A DNA stretch of 64,000 bases from Pyrenula massariospora (GCA_021030905.1 JAGFMI010000018.1:496001-560000); one strand, 5' to 3'. Shown: positions 11,912 through 24,055, counted from the first letter of the stretch. Notes: a model not told the origin generated them from the sequence alone. Numbers and translations are program-made.

Positions 11912-13591
11912 TCACGTAATTTCATTCTTTCGCCTTCTCTCGAAAAATATCTTCGCCACAGCCATAGACAAGCCTGTAAGAAGCAGGATCCCATTGAAGA
12001 TGGCGAGGATATAGAGCGGCGCTCCAAAAGAAAGCTCGTCGAAAAGGTGTCCACCCAACTTTGTGAGTAACAAGATACCAGCTCCTCCAAATAGAGAGTA
12101 CATTCCAGCGATGGAACCTTTAATGTCTGCGAAGTTGACATCAGGCCGAGCTACAGCTGTAGGCAGCAGTTGTTCTTCTTCACCGTACTCGCGCTCTTCA
12201 GGAGCAGTTTCTACATCTGAGCTGTTGACAACTGAGAGGCTCCACTGGTGTTGTACCTTCAGAATCGCACTGCTCAACACCGCCAAGCTGGTCACAACTG
12301 CACCAATCTGGCTTGCACCAATGCCGCAGATCGCTAGATAATCAGATATGGTAGCTTTGCCGTGATGCTTCTCGGGTTCAAAGTGTGCAGCAAGCAGACT
12401 ATACCCAAAAATACCAATGGCAGCTGCCACCATTAAAGGCACGTGGAGTCGTCTCGACTTGGAAGAGAAATAGCCAAATGGCTGGGCGACGATCAGGCCA
12501 ACAAGCGAGCCGACGCCAGTAAGCTGAGCTGCTAAGATGTATGCCCTTGGACATTTCTCTTTGAGGTCTGGCAGACCGCCAGGCGTTTCGAGAGATTCAT
12601 TAGCACACAGGCCTGACCTCTGGAAATGACCATTCACCAGTAGAGGCACGAAGAGTGATAGTCCCACTGAAGATGCTCGAGCGACAAACCCGCCAGCGTA
12701 CGCGAGAGCAATGTCTGCGTTTCTGAAGGCGAGAATGAACGCCGCAGAAAGTCGCTGTCCCGAATCCGCGAGGAGAGAGCGAAAACCACGTCTCGGCCTG
12801 GCTTGATCGTGACCCCCTGGCGCTCGAAAGGCAGTCTCTTTGCTTCCTTCACCAGCAAGATCTCTGAAGCCAAAGAAACAAGCAATGGCGACCAGGAAGG
12901 CAACGATGGCTACAATGTAATAGCTTTCTTGCAGGGCTTTGGCGGGAGATGCCCCTGACTTTTGCAAGCGTGCTGGCAGTGGGAGAAAAAGGCCAAGTGC
13001 CAAGAGAGCACCGCATCCAGCACATATACCAACAAGGCCGGCAATACGAGGCGATGATACCGACGAATCGTCACTGTCATTGTTCGCGGGAGATTTAAGG
13101 TGCCCAGTCTCAGCTGCTGTGGATGAAGCTTGATGCGTTGGCTGGATCCTCTCTGCGCGGAGCGGCGGTTCATCATCTTTCTGAGGTGATGCTACTGGGC
13201 GGGACATTGCTGGTAGGATTGCAGTGACCATCGTCGAGGTAGCTGCTCCGCCGAGACTGAAGAACAATCTGCCCAGAAGTAGTTGCGGGTAGACATTCTT
13301 TGCTTGAACGAACAATACTAAGGAAAGCCCGACGATGGAATAGCCAAGAACACAAACTGCTCTGACCCCTACTCGATCTGATAGGACTCCCCAAGCTGGA
13401 CATGCGACCAGAGCCAATAACTCATCTGCAAAGCCTAGTGTTCCCACAACATCTCCCTTGCCCTTGGAGATGCCTAACAGATCCGACGCAACAAAAGAGA
13501 TGGATGAATTGAGAAAGACAAGGAACGCGATTGAAAAAGGACAGACGCCTAGCAAATACGTAGCAACTTGAGTCCTAGAAGCAGTAAACAT
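11912..13591 (-). CDS. Major facilitator superfamily transporter
   Basis: One uninterrupted frame of 559 residues, a usual length for a 12-helix MFS protein. The first half has hydrophobic helices beginning at about residue 10, with the loop phrase GVLSDRVGVRAVCVLGY (the MFS loop 2-3 motif, where DR is the conserved core) and a following GRLFFSLGGAATSTM helix. A long hydrophilic loop (about residues 130-180 and 245-285) separates the halves, and six more helices follow. The substrate cannot be told from sequence. The start ATG sits next to a short ATC/GAT triplet run. The gene is divergent from HRD1 with about 350 bp between the starts. Confidence 0.88.
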   Translation of the reverse strand: MFTASRTQVATYLLGVCPFSIAFLVFLNSSISFVASDLLGISKGKGDVVGTLGFADELLALVACPAWGVLSDRVGVRAVCVLGYSIVGLSLVLFVQAKNVYPQLLLGRLFFSLGGAATSTMVTAILPAMSRPVASPQKDDEPPLRAERIQPTHQASSTAAETGHLKSPANNDSDDSSVSSPRIAGLVGICAGCGALLALGLFLPLPARLQKSGASPAKALQESYYIVAIVAFLVAIACFFGFRDLAGEGSKETAFRAPGGHDQARPRRGFRSLLADSGQRLSAAFILAFRNADIALAYAGGFVARASSVGLSLFVPLLVNGHFQRSGLCANESLETPGGLPDLKEKCPRAYILAAQLTGVGSLVGLIVAQPFGYFSSKSRRLHVPLMVAAAIGIFGYSLLAAHFEPEKHHGKATISDYLAICGIGASQIGAVVTSLAVLSSAILKVQHQWSLSVVNSSDVETAPEEREYGEEEQLLPTAVARPDVNFADIKGSIAGMYSLFGGAGILLLTKLGGHLFDELSFGAPLYILAIFNGILLLTGLSMAVAKIFFERRRKNEIT

Positions 13592-13942
13592 GATGATGAT
13601 GATCAGTGTAAAGAGAGCGGAATGGTCAGTTCATGTTCTAACAGTCTCCAGAGAAGACTCCGGAGGTCTGACCAATCGGAGACGCGCCATTCTGGCCGTG
13701 AAAGTCCTCCGCATTCTGCCTACAGAAGACAACTGTCGTAACTCTAATGCGGCGCTCTCCGCCATCACAAGCCAGTCCATTTTGACAGTATAATGGACCG
13801 AGCATGTTCTAGTCCCTTGCACAATTCTCGCTCATTTTGCCGCCTCTCAATGTCTAGAACTTGATTGTCTTGGGCTACTGCGGTGGGTGCTCTGACGAGG
13901 AAAGCCCGACGGCGTGGGACATTGAACCGTCGTTGCAGGAGG
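13592..13942. promoter_or_regulatory. Divergent promoter region MFS transporter / HRD1
   Basis: About 350 bp between two divergent start codons, with no recognised motif. Confidence 0.5.
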
Positions 13943-16547
13943 ATGAGGTGGGCAGCATATGCTGGGGTAAGGTCGCTCTCCTTCCTATCGTAGACTCGGA
14001 GTGCTAATCATACTCTGAAGGTCTCTGTGACCCTGGCAGCCGGCGTGGTCGTGAAAGCAATGCACCAACGAGCGAACTTCTACGCAGCTTCTGTCTATCT
14101 AGCTCAGAGCACAGCAAATCTGATGGTCAGCTGCCCTTTTTCTCTAGGATATCACATCGCCATACTGACAGCCAGTATTCCATAGATCTTGACCAATGCC
14201 CTACTTCTTGCTGTTGGAGTCTTCATGCTTGGACTTCAGCGCCTCTTTTACGGCCCGCTCCGCCCCTTGGAAGTTGAACAACTCTATGAGAGATCGTGGT
14301 TTGCCGTCACAGAAACATGCTTGGCCTTAGGTATATTTCGTGGAGAGATGGGTGGGTGGTTTTTGGTCATGTTTCTCAGCCTCCTGGCTGCAAAAGTTTG
14401 GGGGTGGATAGGAGAGGGCAGAGTCGAAGTCCTTGAGCAACAGCCTCCTACGAACCCGCGATTGTTCCACACCCGCCTTGCCGCCTCGCTCGCCATCTCA
14501 ATTATTTTCAATACTTCGATGCTTCAATACTGTATTACCACTGTCTTACATCAGGCAAGGCCCGACATGATGGTTATGTTTGGATTTGAGTTCGCTCTGC
14601 TCTCTGTGCAATCCTTGTCTACGGCCGCTCGATATGCCATCTCACTCGCCGAGATTCTGGTGGTGCGAAGGCAGAAACATGCCCGACTGCTAGAAAGAAG
14701 GGCTGAACTAAGGAGTAACCAGGACGATTCATCTTCAGATAGGCCTACCGAGCTGCCCGCCGAACCAGAGATTGACGATGCAGAGCTTGAGGTACCCGGG
14801 TGGGAAGAAAAAGGTCGCTATATCTTCTATCTGGATCTCGTTACAGGTAAATTCCCCATCATTGCTCGTATAGTCCAACTAACGTATTCTTTGTCTAGAT
14901 TTCCAGAAGCTACTACTTTACATGGTCTTCTTCTGGATACTTCTCATGTTCTATGGACTACCTATTCACATTATTCGAGATGTCTTACTTACGTTCCGAT
15001 CCTTCTTCAAGCGGATAGCCGACTTCCGACGATACAAGAATGCGACTAGGGATATGAATGCTCGATACCCAGATGCGACCCCTGAAGAAGTCTCAAGAGA
15101 AGACGTCTGTATCATCTGTCGGGAGGAAATGCGACCTTTCCAACCAGATGGTGCATCTACCGGGAATCAGGCATCAAATGACAGCCGGCCCTTAGCAAAC
15201 AGTCTTAACGAGCGGATGAGGCCAAAGAAGCTACCATGCGGACATATCTTGCATTTCTCTTGTCTAAGAAGCTGGCTCGAACGCCAACAAATCTGTCCTA
15301 CGTGCAGACGGCCCGTGGTTGTTACCCAGCAGATTCACGTTGGCACCGACCGTCACGCTCAGCAAGGCGCTGGGACCGGGGCTGCACCAGGGGGTGGAAT
15401 GGCGGCTGATCGCAACCAACGACAAGAGCACGCTGCAAATCAAGCTCGAATTTTTCAATTCGGACCGTTACGAATTGTTTTTGGACGCGGCCGGGGTAAC
15501 CTCCTTGGAGACCTAGCAAATCAAGTCAACCATGGCGGACCTGTCAGGCAGCCTGAACAGCCCAACAACGTCGATGGTGCCCAGCAATATGGTTTCGGAT
15601 TTGGGTTTGGACGTCAACCTGCACAGACTGAAGCGGTCAATCCCGCTCGTGGACAAGGTGCCGATATTCTCGCACAGATACACCAACTCGAGCAACAAAT
15701 TTCTCAAGAAATCAATAGCCTACGTGCTTCTATGCACCAATTAGCTTTGGTGCGTATGTTGCAAGGTGAGCTTACACGGCTGCGCATGGGCCAAGCGACT
15801 TCTTCAAGCAATGGCGTTGGTGACTCTACCAACGTGTCATTTCCTAACGCAATGGCGACAGCTTCCAGTCATCCTCAAATGCTTGTTCAGAATGGACAGC
15901 AACAAATACTGGCTGCTGGGAGCGACCAGCTTCCACACGGTCTTGTGTTGCCAGATGGTTGGACAATGATGCCGCTCCAGCGGGTTGAACAGCCAGCACC
16001 TCCAATTCTGCTACCAACAACCACAGCTCCATTTGGATCTTCGATGGCTGGAGAGCAGGCTCCATCCTCTGAGCCGCCACCCTCCATCGTGAATGGCTAC
16101 CAGACGCCACGACAACCGAATACAGCGCCGTTACCTCAGACGTCGTCAACAACTGTGTCATCAACGGTCTTGGCCAACGGGATGGCCCCTCAAGAAAGTG
16201 TCAACAACACACAGCACGTGCCGTCGCCTGAAGGGCCTACACTCCAAACCTCAAATCCCACAGCTACTCCGGTGGTACCGCACAACAATCAACACCAGAA
16301 TGTGGCTGGGCAGGCAATCCCTCCCGGTTACGCCAGCAGCACCCAAATACCGGTGTGGGGAAGCTCAACGACTGCAGGAAATGCTCCGCCGGACCGCTCT
16401 GACGTTCACCCTGTCAATGGTAGGGGCAATGAACCTGACAGGGTTCAAGACAGCGAAAGCGACTCGCAGAGCGAATCGAAGGCAACCCAGAATAACAGCA
16501 GAGGCAAGACTGCGAGTGTTGAGGACGCGGTGGATGACGATGCCTGA
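13943..16547 (+). CDS. HRD1: ER-associated degradation RING E3 ubiquitin ligase HRD1
   Basis: Four exons: 13943-13966, 14021-14125, 14186-14846 and 14899-16547, giving 812 residues. The introns are 52-60 bp with good branch sites. The protein starts MRWAAYAG, as HRD1 proteins do, followed by the multi-spanning membrane domain (FYAASVYLAQSTANLM, the LFYGPLRPLEVEQLYER loop, and further helices to about residue 290). A RING-H2 finger covers about residues 334-399: C334, C337, C377, H379, H382, C385, C396 and C399. A 40-residue insert between the first two cysteine pairs is usual in fungi. The remaining 400 residues are Gln/Ser/Pro-rich and disordered. HRD1 sits in the ER membrane, forms the retrotranslocation channel with HRD3/DER1, and ubiquitinates misfolded proteins. 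The first coding exon is only 24 nt. Confidence 0.95.
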
Positions 16548-17345
16548 TCCATCGCATAATATATACGAATACATCGAGGATGGTGTTGGGGAAATCCTTG
16601 TTCTGCAAGGAATTGGCGATAGTGGGCATTCACGGAAATCATAAGCAAGCATCAATGATACCCAGGTTTTCATCTTTCACTGCTTCTCACACTTGATCAC
16701 ACATGCCCTTAGCTTAGCTCTCCATGGCCCGCGAGCAGGAGCTCACCCCGCGCTTGTCCGCAAGCTCACGACGGACCGCTCGTCTCACCATACCATCGAA
16801 GAGGAGGAGGCGGTCTCGGCAGCATTCACGGGATCAGGCATGAAGCCGTGTCGGAAAATCCGGGTCGTAGAATTGCATGTAAGCGGTAAGATGATCCCAA
16901 TGACCTGGGCCGAATTCTCCAAGGAACCGCATTATTTATAGTGGCGTTTCGAATGCATCGTAGTTGTGCACGCTTATCTCTTTGAGACCCCGGGACCACG
17001 TTGCTCGCAAGGGTAGGCACAGCAGGTACGTAAGCGAAGTCTTGCCGGATTCCAGGCTCGACACGGCAAGGTTAGGTGATCGTCTGAAACTGCAACGGTC
17101 GCCGGCGCCGTCTGCTATGCGACGCGCAAGACCAAGATCACGGCTAGACAGCATTAATGTAAGAGATGATGGGATCACATTCTTCACGAGTTGCACGTTA
17201 GTGAGCTGTGACGCAGGCAACAACCGCACATGCGGAAGTCGGTTCTCCACCACCATTAGGAGTTCCGGCTAAAGCGAAGAGATGTGGCTTTCCAGGAACG
17301 CGTTCCTGAAGCCCAGACCCAATTGGTGTTGGACTTTTTCCATCC
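16548..17345. other. Intergenic region after HRD1
   Basis: About 800 bp without a convincing frame. Only shadows under 110 codons occur, and none resembles a protein. Confidence 0.4.
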
Positions 17346-17855
17346 ATGACTAGAAGAAGATCAGGGGTTTTCCGCAAACAGCGAGATCGACGGCTATTCC
17401 CAAATGGTTCCCGTATAGGCTTCCGCTAAGAAAATCCACCGGCTCCAGCAGTCCCACGTTATAGCAGACTCGTCGAGACACCAGTTGGCAGACAACTGAG
17501 AGAAATCTTTGAATTCACGAAAGCGCATCATACACGGTCGCTGCTGGTCGAAGACACGACAGAAGAATTTCGGAGATCACCCGGTCTTCTGCAGGTTTCC
17601 AAAGTCAAGCGTCATGGTGCCGACGTGGTACAAAGAAACGCCAATGATTCACGCGAGGGCTGGCCTGATCGATCGCCGGAGCGCATCTTCAACCCGGCCT
17701 GCTTGCTTCATGACCGCGCGAATCACATGTTGGAGCATCGATCTGCAATTATTCCGCATCCAAGTCCACCAAGCCCATCTCCCAAAAAATGGGAGGCTTC
17801 GGTTCTACCCATGCGCCGGACATGGTCTGCCTCTAGCTTTCGCACTACTGATTGA
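17346..17855 (+). CDS. Unrecognised small protein (two-exon candidate)
   Basis: Model: exon 1 at 17346-17406 and exon 2 at 17449-17855, giving 155 residues. A tccagcag double acceptor would give 154 instead. The frame read directly from the ATG meets a TAA at 17427, so either a 42-45 bp intron (donor GTTCCC, branch-like CGCTAAG) is removed or the gene is broken. Beyond that point the frame is open for 140 codons and reads like protein: ETPVGRQLREIFEFTKAHH, then REGWPDRSPERIFNPACLL, then a basic and proline-rich end. I do not recognise the family. It could also be an upstream exon of the RGS-LOV gene that follows on the same strand, but I find no good donor before its stop codon. Confidence 0.42.
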
Positions 17856-18195
17856 CTTTGTGGGTTATGACATCCTGCGATCTGCATCGGCTCTTGAGGA
17901 GCTATGATCGAGAGGTCGCCATGGCGTCTATCTCTTCATGCGCCTGTTAGCTCCGCTTCATGTCATCGTCCTATTTTGTAGCACTTTGTTGACAGCTCTC
18001 GCATCGCTCTGATAATCATTTCCGATTGTCCTACGTCGTCCACACTCTTCCCATTTACCCTTGCACAAAGATCCGGCCTCTCTTGCGCGCTGTACATGTC
18101 GAATTGGACATATCGATACTACTTGGATACAGCGAGCAAACCAACATCGCGGCTCGAGCGTGGAAGTTACCGCATCTACGCTCACAGTGAGAAAG
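17856..18195. promoter_or_regulatory. Leader/promoter region of the RGS-LOV gene
   Basis: 340 bp. A pyrimidine-rich tract lies near 18030-18060. The frame of the next gene is open back to 18061 but has no ATG there, so an upstream spliced leader is possible. Confidence 0.35.
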
Positions 18196-20297
18196 ATGCC
18201 CGCTATCGCTCGAGTCCCTGATCCGGGACCATCGAACATAGGCCAAGCTATCTCTCCAGATCTTCAGTCACCTCTACCAACCAGCAAACAGACTTATGCA
18301 AGCACAGATTCACTTGGAACTTTTGACGCTGCCGTCAATGAAGAGATGAACGGAGCGTCATCCGCGCATGACTTACCGCCGTTACAGTTGCAGGGCCAAG
18401 CAAATGAAGACGCGGACCGACTGGAACCTATACTTGAAGATGATCCTGCTTCTTATGACCTTGTAGCACCACCTCCAGCAGAAGGCTCGGAATTCTCCCT
18501 TGAAAAAAGATCACGGCTACTATTTTCGCGTCAACACCTCCAAGCGATATTCGCAGAGCCCTCCACTCTATTGAAATTCACAGCATTTCTGAGCAGCTAT
18601 CGGCCAGGCTCGGTCCCGATGCTCATATACTATTTAGATGCGCTCAAATCCTTACGCGCGATGAAATATGCCAACGCTATTGCCGAGGCTCTTGAACCGA
18701 TCGACGGCCATGAGTTCACGACGAAGGTGCCAGAGTCGACAGTGAACACCACATTGGAACAAAAGGCTTCTAGCGCTTTCGATGTCCTGGTGAGAGACGA
18801 CTTACCAGCGTTTATTACCCACCAATATATTCAGGTCGTAAGTACGAGCGTAGCCAGGAGAATCACAGGAACGTTGGCTCCTCACCTAAAAGAAGCCTCT
18901 GAGGGACTGGCAGAAGTGTTCTGTCTGACGGATCCGTCAAGACACGATAATCCCATAGTTTTTGCTTCTGAAGGTTTGGGCGGAACCATGTTGACTGTGT
19001 GGATTTTTCGCTTACAATGGTACAGAATTCCACAGAACTACCCAATATGGTATGAGCTATGTGCTCGGTCGAAATTGTCGTTTTTTGCAAGGCCCTTGGA
19101 CGAATGCCAACAGTGTGCGAAGATTACGAGAAAATATAAACGCTGGAAAACAGCACCAGGAAGTCTTCCTGAATTAGTAGGGTTCAATGACAAAAGCTTA
19201 TAGATTTGTGTCCGCTGACTCGCTACAGTCGTCGCGATGGATCCCCGTTCATGAACCTGTTGATGTGCGCCCCACTATGTGACAGTCGAGGCAAAATCCG
19301 CTACTTCATTGGAGCACAAGTCGATGTTAGCGGCCTTGTCAAAGACTGCACGGATATGGAGGGTATGGCTCGAATACTAGAAGAACAGGAGGAAGCACGG
19401 CAAAATGGCACCGATCAGTCTCCGAAAGGGGACATGCCCCATACGGTCAACAACGAAATCGACGAATTTCAAGCCCTTAGCGAAATGCTCAACATGGGCG
19501 AGATTGCCACAGTTCGCAGGCACGGCGGGCGCATGCATCGTGAGACACAAGATGACAGCTCGAGCATCGCCTCGCAAATACAGCGCCCCCGTCTCCTCCT
19601 AAAAGAGCCCAGCAATGATCCTGCCGCACAGCCTATCCCGACTTCTCCGGGCGGGCCTGCGACTTCCAGCGGTCGCCTCTCTGGTGTCTACCAGCACTAC
19701 CTCCTTGTCCGGCCCTACCCATCGCTTCGTATCCTCTTCGCTTCACCATCCCAGCGCATCCCAGGGACCCTGCAGACTCATTTCCTGGACCGCATTGGTG
19801 GCTCTTCAAGAGTGCGCGAGGAGCTCGTCGCTGCGCTGGCGGAAGGCCGAGGCGTGACTGCCAAGGTGAGATGGGTGACGCTTACGGACGAGGAAGGAGG
19901 AAGCCGATGGATCCATTGCACACCGCTTCTTGGGTCGAATGGTGCAGTGGGCGTGTGGATGGTGGTCATTGTGAATGACGAGAAGACGCAGTCAGCTCGG
20001 AAGGGGAGAACTGCACCTCCAATACCTAGGAAAGACACCGCAAGAACAGATATTTTTACCAGTGACAGAATAAAGAGAAGAGGGAATAATGACACAATAA
20101 GCAACACTACAGAGAAGACCTCGGGAGACGGTGACAGTCTATATCGTCAGCGCTCGAGCAATCGGCTCCGGAATGCGAACGGATATGGTCATAGTCATGG
20201 GAATGGGTCCGGGGGTCCGCCCCTGCCGTCAAATAACTACGGCATTTCTGGGGAGGTGGATTCTAGGGCCGGGAGCATCTCATCCCTGAGAATATGA
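18196..20297 (+). CDS. RGS-LOV protein (regulator of G-protein signalling with blue-light LOV domain)
   Basis: Three exons: 18196-18973, 19026-19176 and 19229-20297, giving 665 residues. Both introns are 52 bp. Splicing rebuilds the LOV core, whose GRNCRFLQG motif carries the flavin-adduct cysteine (C277) and is followed by the conserved NYRRDGSPF and YFIGAQVDVS strands. An RGS fold lies before it, at about residues 105-235, starting LLFSRQHLQAIFAEPS and including LLKFTAFLSSYRPGSVPML. After the LOV domain there is a second PAS-like region (about 430-560: LLVRPYPSLRILFASPS to the WIHCTPLLGSNGAVGVWM strand). The family is known from plant-pathogenic and other ascomycetes. A LOV module coupled to an RGS domain is expected to let blue light adjust heterotrimeric G-protein signalling at the membrane. 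The start is the first ATG of the frame; an upstream exon is possible. Confidence 0.88.
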
Positions 20298-22028
20298 CAA
20301 GAAAGATTTGATCCGCTGGATTTCGAGATTTTAGGGCTATGGAGACGAGCGAAGCGGACATTTTCTGGAGATGGATATCTTATTGAATTTCAAGCTTGTT
20401 AGAGAGGATCGTCAGGACGTGCCCGTTACGTTTCTGGGCTGGGGTGATCTTGGGGAATTGACCAAAAAAATCTTCGCCATATGATTAGAGGATATAATTG
20501 ATATATTGACGTCTCTGAAACTGGGGCTTAGTCAAGTAATAGAACTCGATGGATCATTTGTTATGCCACTGAGGGTTTCTTCTCCAAATGCGGATGGAGG
20601 AGTGGTCATTCAATGATAAGAGTGTCAGCATGTGTTCCCTTTGTTCAAAGTATCCAATGTAGGTGGATCGATGCTCCAAGTCATATCTTTTCATAGCAGA
20701 AGGCATTGCATAGGGTCCATTAAAGACAAGCACTGGGAGTTTGGCCGGCCCGACTTCGGGACAGGAGATCTTGGCACTTCTGTTGATTATTCTTGAGAAA
20801 GTGAGAGAACCGAAGGGCGATCTTTCAAGTCACCTGGTTATAATAACTATTTATACACCGTCACGCCTGCCTAGGAGCCTTGCCTTGCTTCACCGGTAGT
20901 TGTTGAAGCACCCCGTCCAGCTGTTTGAAAGACCTGCCCATGTGTTCTTCCCTACGAAGAGTCAGCCTGGTCCCGCAACCTTGGACAGCACCGATGTCCT
21001 CAAAGGAGCCTTCTGAGGGCGATCAATTTGATGCTATGAGTGGAAACCTCACCAATCATGGTCAAGGAGTCCTATACCTCAAAGCAACAGGTGCTGTGAA
21101 ATGCCTTGCTTCGTCCAGGCGAAATCCTATGCTTATACTATCTTCGCATGGAGATGGCGAGAATAACACATGCTATTGACTTCAACGACGGAGCCTACGC
21201 AGCTCTGTAATCTTCAACAAAATTCTTCCATCAAGACTTTCTTGTGAATGTGCAAGCCTTGACTTCCATCATTAGCTGCGGCTTACCTTATCAGGTCTTT
21301 GAAGACTTTCATCCATTGTTGCACGCGACGCCGATCGATAAAATTCAAAATAATTCAAAGGATGACTGTATTACATACCAATTTACTTGGGATGCTACTG
21401 CTAGTAGGCACCATCTGCTCTGGAGCGTTTTCAATAAGAGGCTTTCAAAATGGCGCTACATATTCTACCTACGACACTTTAAATAAATTGGTCAATATAG
21501 TCTAACTTCCTATTTCCCAGAGTCCACTAGCTTCCAAGACTGATGGTCGTGTACGCACCGTAGCCAACGATGGACAACATGCTGGATCATTCTCCGACTC
21601 CTCCGGAAAAGCTAATTGAAGAACTATGGCCGTTCTTATTGTGGGTGAAGAAGACTAAATCCAAGCAATAATACGGCAGCTAATGCCATCGAGGAGGGAG
21701 AGTTGATATCGTCCTTTCCACGCTTACCTATTCAAAGGAAACTGGCCCTGGATCATTATATCAAACTTGCAGCATCCTCCAAAGTCCTGTATTTGTTGCT
21801 TTCATAGGCTAGCCGCCAGGCCTTGTGTCCGAAATAATTCTGCATAGTCCTGGAAACGCCTTTATCAATACCAGTCAATGCTGTACCTCTCTAGGACTCG
21901 GAAAACTTAACAACCTTCAAATCGAGCAGTCACGCATGCGAAGACCTTGATCCATTATTGATTTGGCCAACTGAACTATGTCATTATGTTGGTTTATACT
22001 GTCAACCGTGGCGAGAAGTTTCGCTGTT
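20298..22028. other. Intergenic region, RGS-LOV to DHA2 transporter
   Basis: 1.7 kb between two convergent genes. Frames are all under 90 codons and none is protein-like. Parts are AT-rich. No repeat was recognised. Confidence 0.4.
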
Positions 22029-23759
22029 TCACTTCTGGAGCTTCCTAAACCCGAGGCCCAATCCAAAGACGCTGGATAAAGCAGCTCCGGCTGCGACGAC
22101 ACGGAAACTTTGGGCCAATGCCACGTTGATAGCGTGGAGGAAGACACTGTACTCTCCTGGGCGGGCGACATTCATAATTTTCGTTGCGCCCGAGTTGATG
22201 ATCTTACTCCGTGTAAGACTAGGATCAATTTCATGTAGCTGGTCGTAGAGGCGCGATGCAAACACATTTTGTGTGACGCTAAGCATGACGGCTGTGCCAA
22301 GCACCTGAAATAGCGTCACAGCTGAGACAGCGATTGGTATATCGCGTTTGTCAAGATTATTCTGAACGACCACAGCGCCTTGCTGCAATCCTAGCCCGGC
22401 TCCAATGCCAACAAGTGCTTGATATCCAATCCACTCAGCCGCGCTGCTTTCAGGTGTCAACGTTGAAAGCAAGCCGCATCCGGTTGAGGCGAGGGCTGCG
22501 GAAAGTAGGACTATGGCTGCGTAGTGACCAGTTTTCGAAACAATCAAGCCAGAGACCAGGGAAGATAATGCCATAGCTATGGTAATGGGAATCAAGCGAA
22601 TCCCTGACTCTGCTGCACTTGTGCCTTTAACAGCCTGAAACCAGATCGGAAGAAAGTACGCCACAATAAAGTAGGGGCCATCAATCAAGAAAGCAAAACA
22701 AGACGCAAAAATGACCTGCCGCATACGCGCGATTCTAGGAGGAAACATCCCCCTCTCTTTTAACCATATCTGTACGCCGAAGAAAGCAATCACTAGGACA
22801 CCGAAGACGATCATCAATGCGATGGGCACAGCGGAGTTCCAGCCCGTTGTGCCGCTGATCTGCAGCGCAAGGACTAAGCACACAATGGAGCCAGTGAAGA
22901 GACAAAGGCCGATGAGATCCAACATCTTTGCCCAGTCGGCAAACGACGTGAGTCTTTCCTCTGCATCCACAGGCAATGAACGATAAAGGAAGAAGATTAT
23001 TGCACCGACCAGAGCGCCGAGTGGCAGATTGATGTAAAAACACCAGCGCCATGTGAGAGAGCTGTCTGTGAGCATGCCTCCTAACAAAGGCCCACAGACA
23101 GCCGCAACTCCAAAGATGCTACAGATCGAAGCCGTGTAGATCGCCCGCTGTCGGATAGGTACAATTTGGGAAATGATAATGAGGACACCGCTGAAGATAC
23201 CGCCAGCTCCAATGCCTGCGATGACACGGCCGACAATAAGAGCATTAGAGGACGCAGCAGACCCGCTTACGGCGCTACCAAGCTCAAAGACCGCAAGAGC
23301 AGAGAGCAAAACTGGTTTGCTGGAGGCATGCTTGTATAATTTGGCCCAAGTCAGCTGGAAGCAGGCCAATGTCATCATGTAGCCGGATCCATAGAAACCG
23401 ACGTCATCGAGCGAATTGAACTTGTCCGTGATGCGAGGGATAGCGGTTGATAAAATCCCTTCATCGAGGGCCATCAGGAAGACAGACAATGCCATCGCTA
23501 GGCTCAGGATCACCAATTGCCGACGATTGAGATGGTGTCTCTGGGAATCATCGTTGTCGTCTCTTTCTGGAGCCGATTCTGATTGAGCCTCCACGGAAGA
23601 AGGGGTTCTCAAGGAGTGCATCTCATTCGATCTGGCCTTTTCGGCGTCCATATTCTTGGGAAAGCGTGAAAGATTGTGCTGTACCTCCGAGATGTCAACA
23701 ATATACGCACAAGAGCTAGTTAGTTTGACAGTGCCCGGGTTCTTCTCATTGTCAATCAT
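22029..23759 (-). CDS. MFS drug:H+ antiporter, DHA2 (14-helix) type
   Basis: A single frame of 576 residues, normal for DHA2 transporters. After a charged N-terminus the first helix reads VILSLAMALSVFLMALDEGI (the D is the typical acidic residue of helix 1). The loop and helix 4 phrase ALIVGRVIAGIGAGGIFSG is motif B-like, and AVCGPLLGGMLTD in helix 5 is antiporter motif C. The WRWCFYINLPLGA phrase follows, as in the aflT/fum/mfs toxin and drug exporters. Such proteins export fungicides or secondary metabolites across the plasma membrane. No complete biosynthetic cluster is nearby, though a polyketide synthase remnant lies about 13 kb away. The start may instead be the ATG at about 23651 (MDAEKARS). 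A 42-bp tandem repeat sits about 300 bp upstream. Confidence 0.9.
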   Translation of the reverse strand: MIDNEKNPGTVKLTSSCAYIVDISEVQHNLSRFPKNMDAEKARSNEMHSLRTPSSVEAQSESAPERDDNDDSQRHHLNRRQLVILSLAMALSVFLMALDEGILSTAIPRITDKFNSLDDVGFYGSGYMMTLACFQLTWAKLYKHASSKPVLLSALAVFELGSAVSGSAASSNALIVGRVIAGIGAGGIFSGVLIIISQIVPIRQRAIYTASICSIFGVAAVCGPLLGGMLTDSSLTWRWCFYINLPLGALVGAIIFFLYRSLPVDAEERLTSFADWAKMLDLIGLCLFTGSIVCLVLALQISGTTGWNSAVPIALMIVFGVLVIAFFGVQIWLKERGMFPPRIARMRQVIFASCFAFLIDGPYFIVAYFLPIWFQAVKGTSAAESGIRLIPITIAMALSSLVSGLIVSKTGHYAAIVLLSAALASTGCGLLSTLTPESSAAEWIGYQALVGIGAGLGLQQGAVVVQNNLDKRDIPIAVSAVTLFQVLGTAVMLSVTQNVFASRLYDQLHEIDPSLTRSKIINSGATKIMNVARPGEYSVFLHAINVALAQSFRVVAAGAALSSVFGLGLGFRKLQK

Positions 23760-24055
23760 TCAGTATTTGTCAGCCGTCGCTTTCGGATTTATTTGCTCGC
23801 CTGTCTTACGAGCTCCGAATACCTCATGTTTGTACCAACATAGAAGACGTTGGACCCTGGCGGAAGGGGCCATCTTTAAGAAATGGCTCGCTAAGATACG
23901 GGCTCAAAGCAGCGGTTTGAGACCCCTCGGACCTTGCCCATACCGTGCATGATATCGATGCTGCATTTTGGTTCTGATCAGGGTTGTAGACCCCTGAAGA
24001 TCCTTCGTTATTCACGTAAAACTGGGGGGAGTCATCTTGGCTTGCCTGAAAAATG

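Noticed and set aside
17509-17907. 132-codon plus frame overlapping the small two-exon candidate
   Set aside because: The other frame (open from 17430) reads much more like protein and has a start exon in phase.
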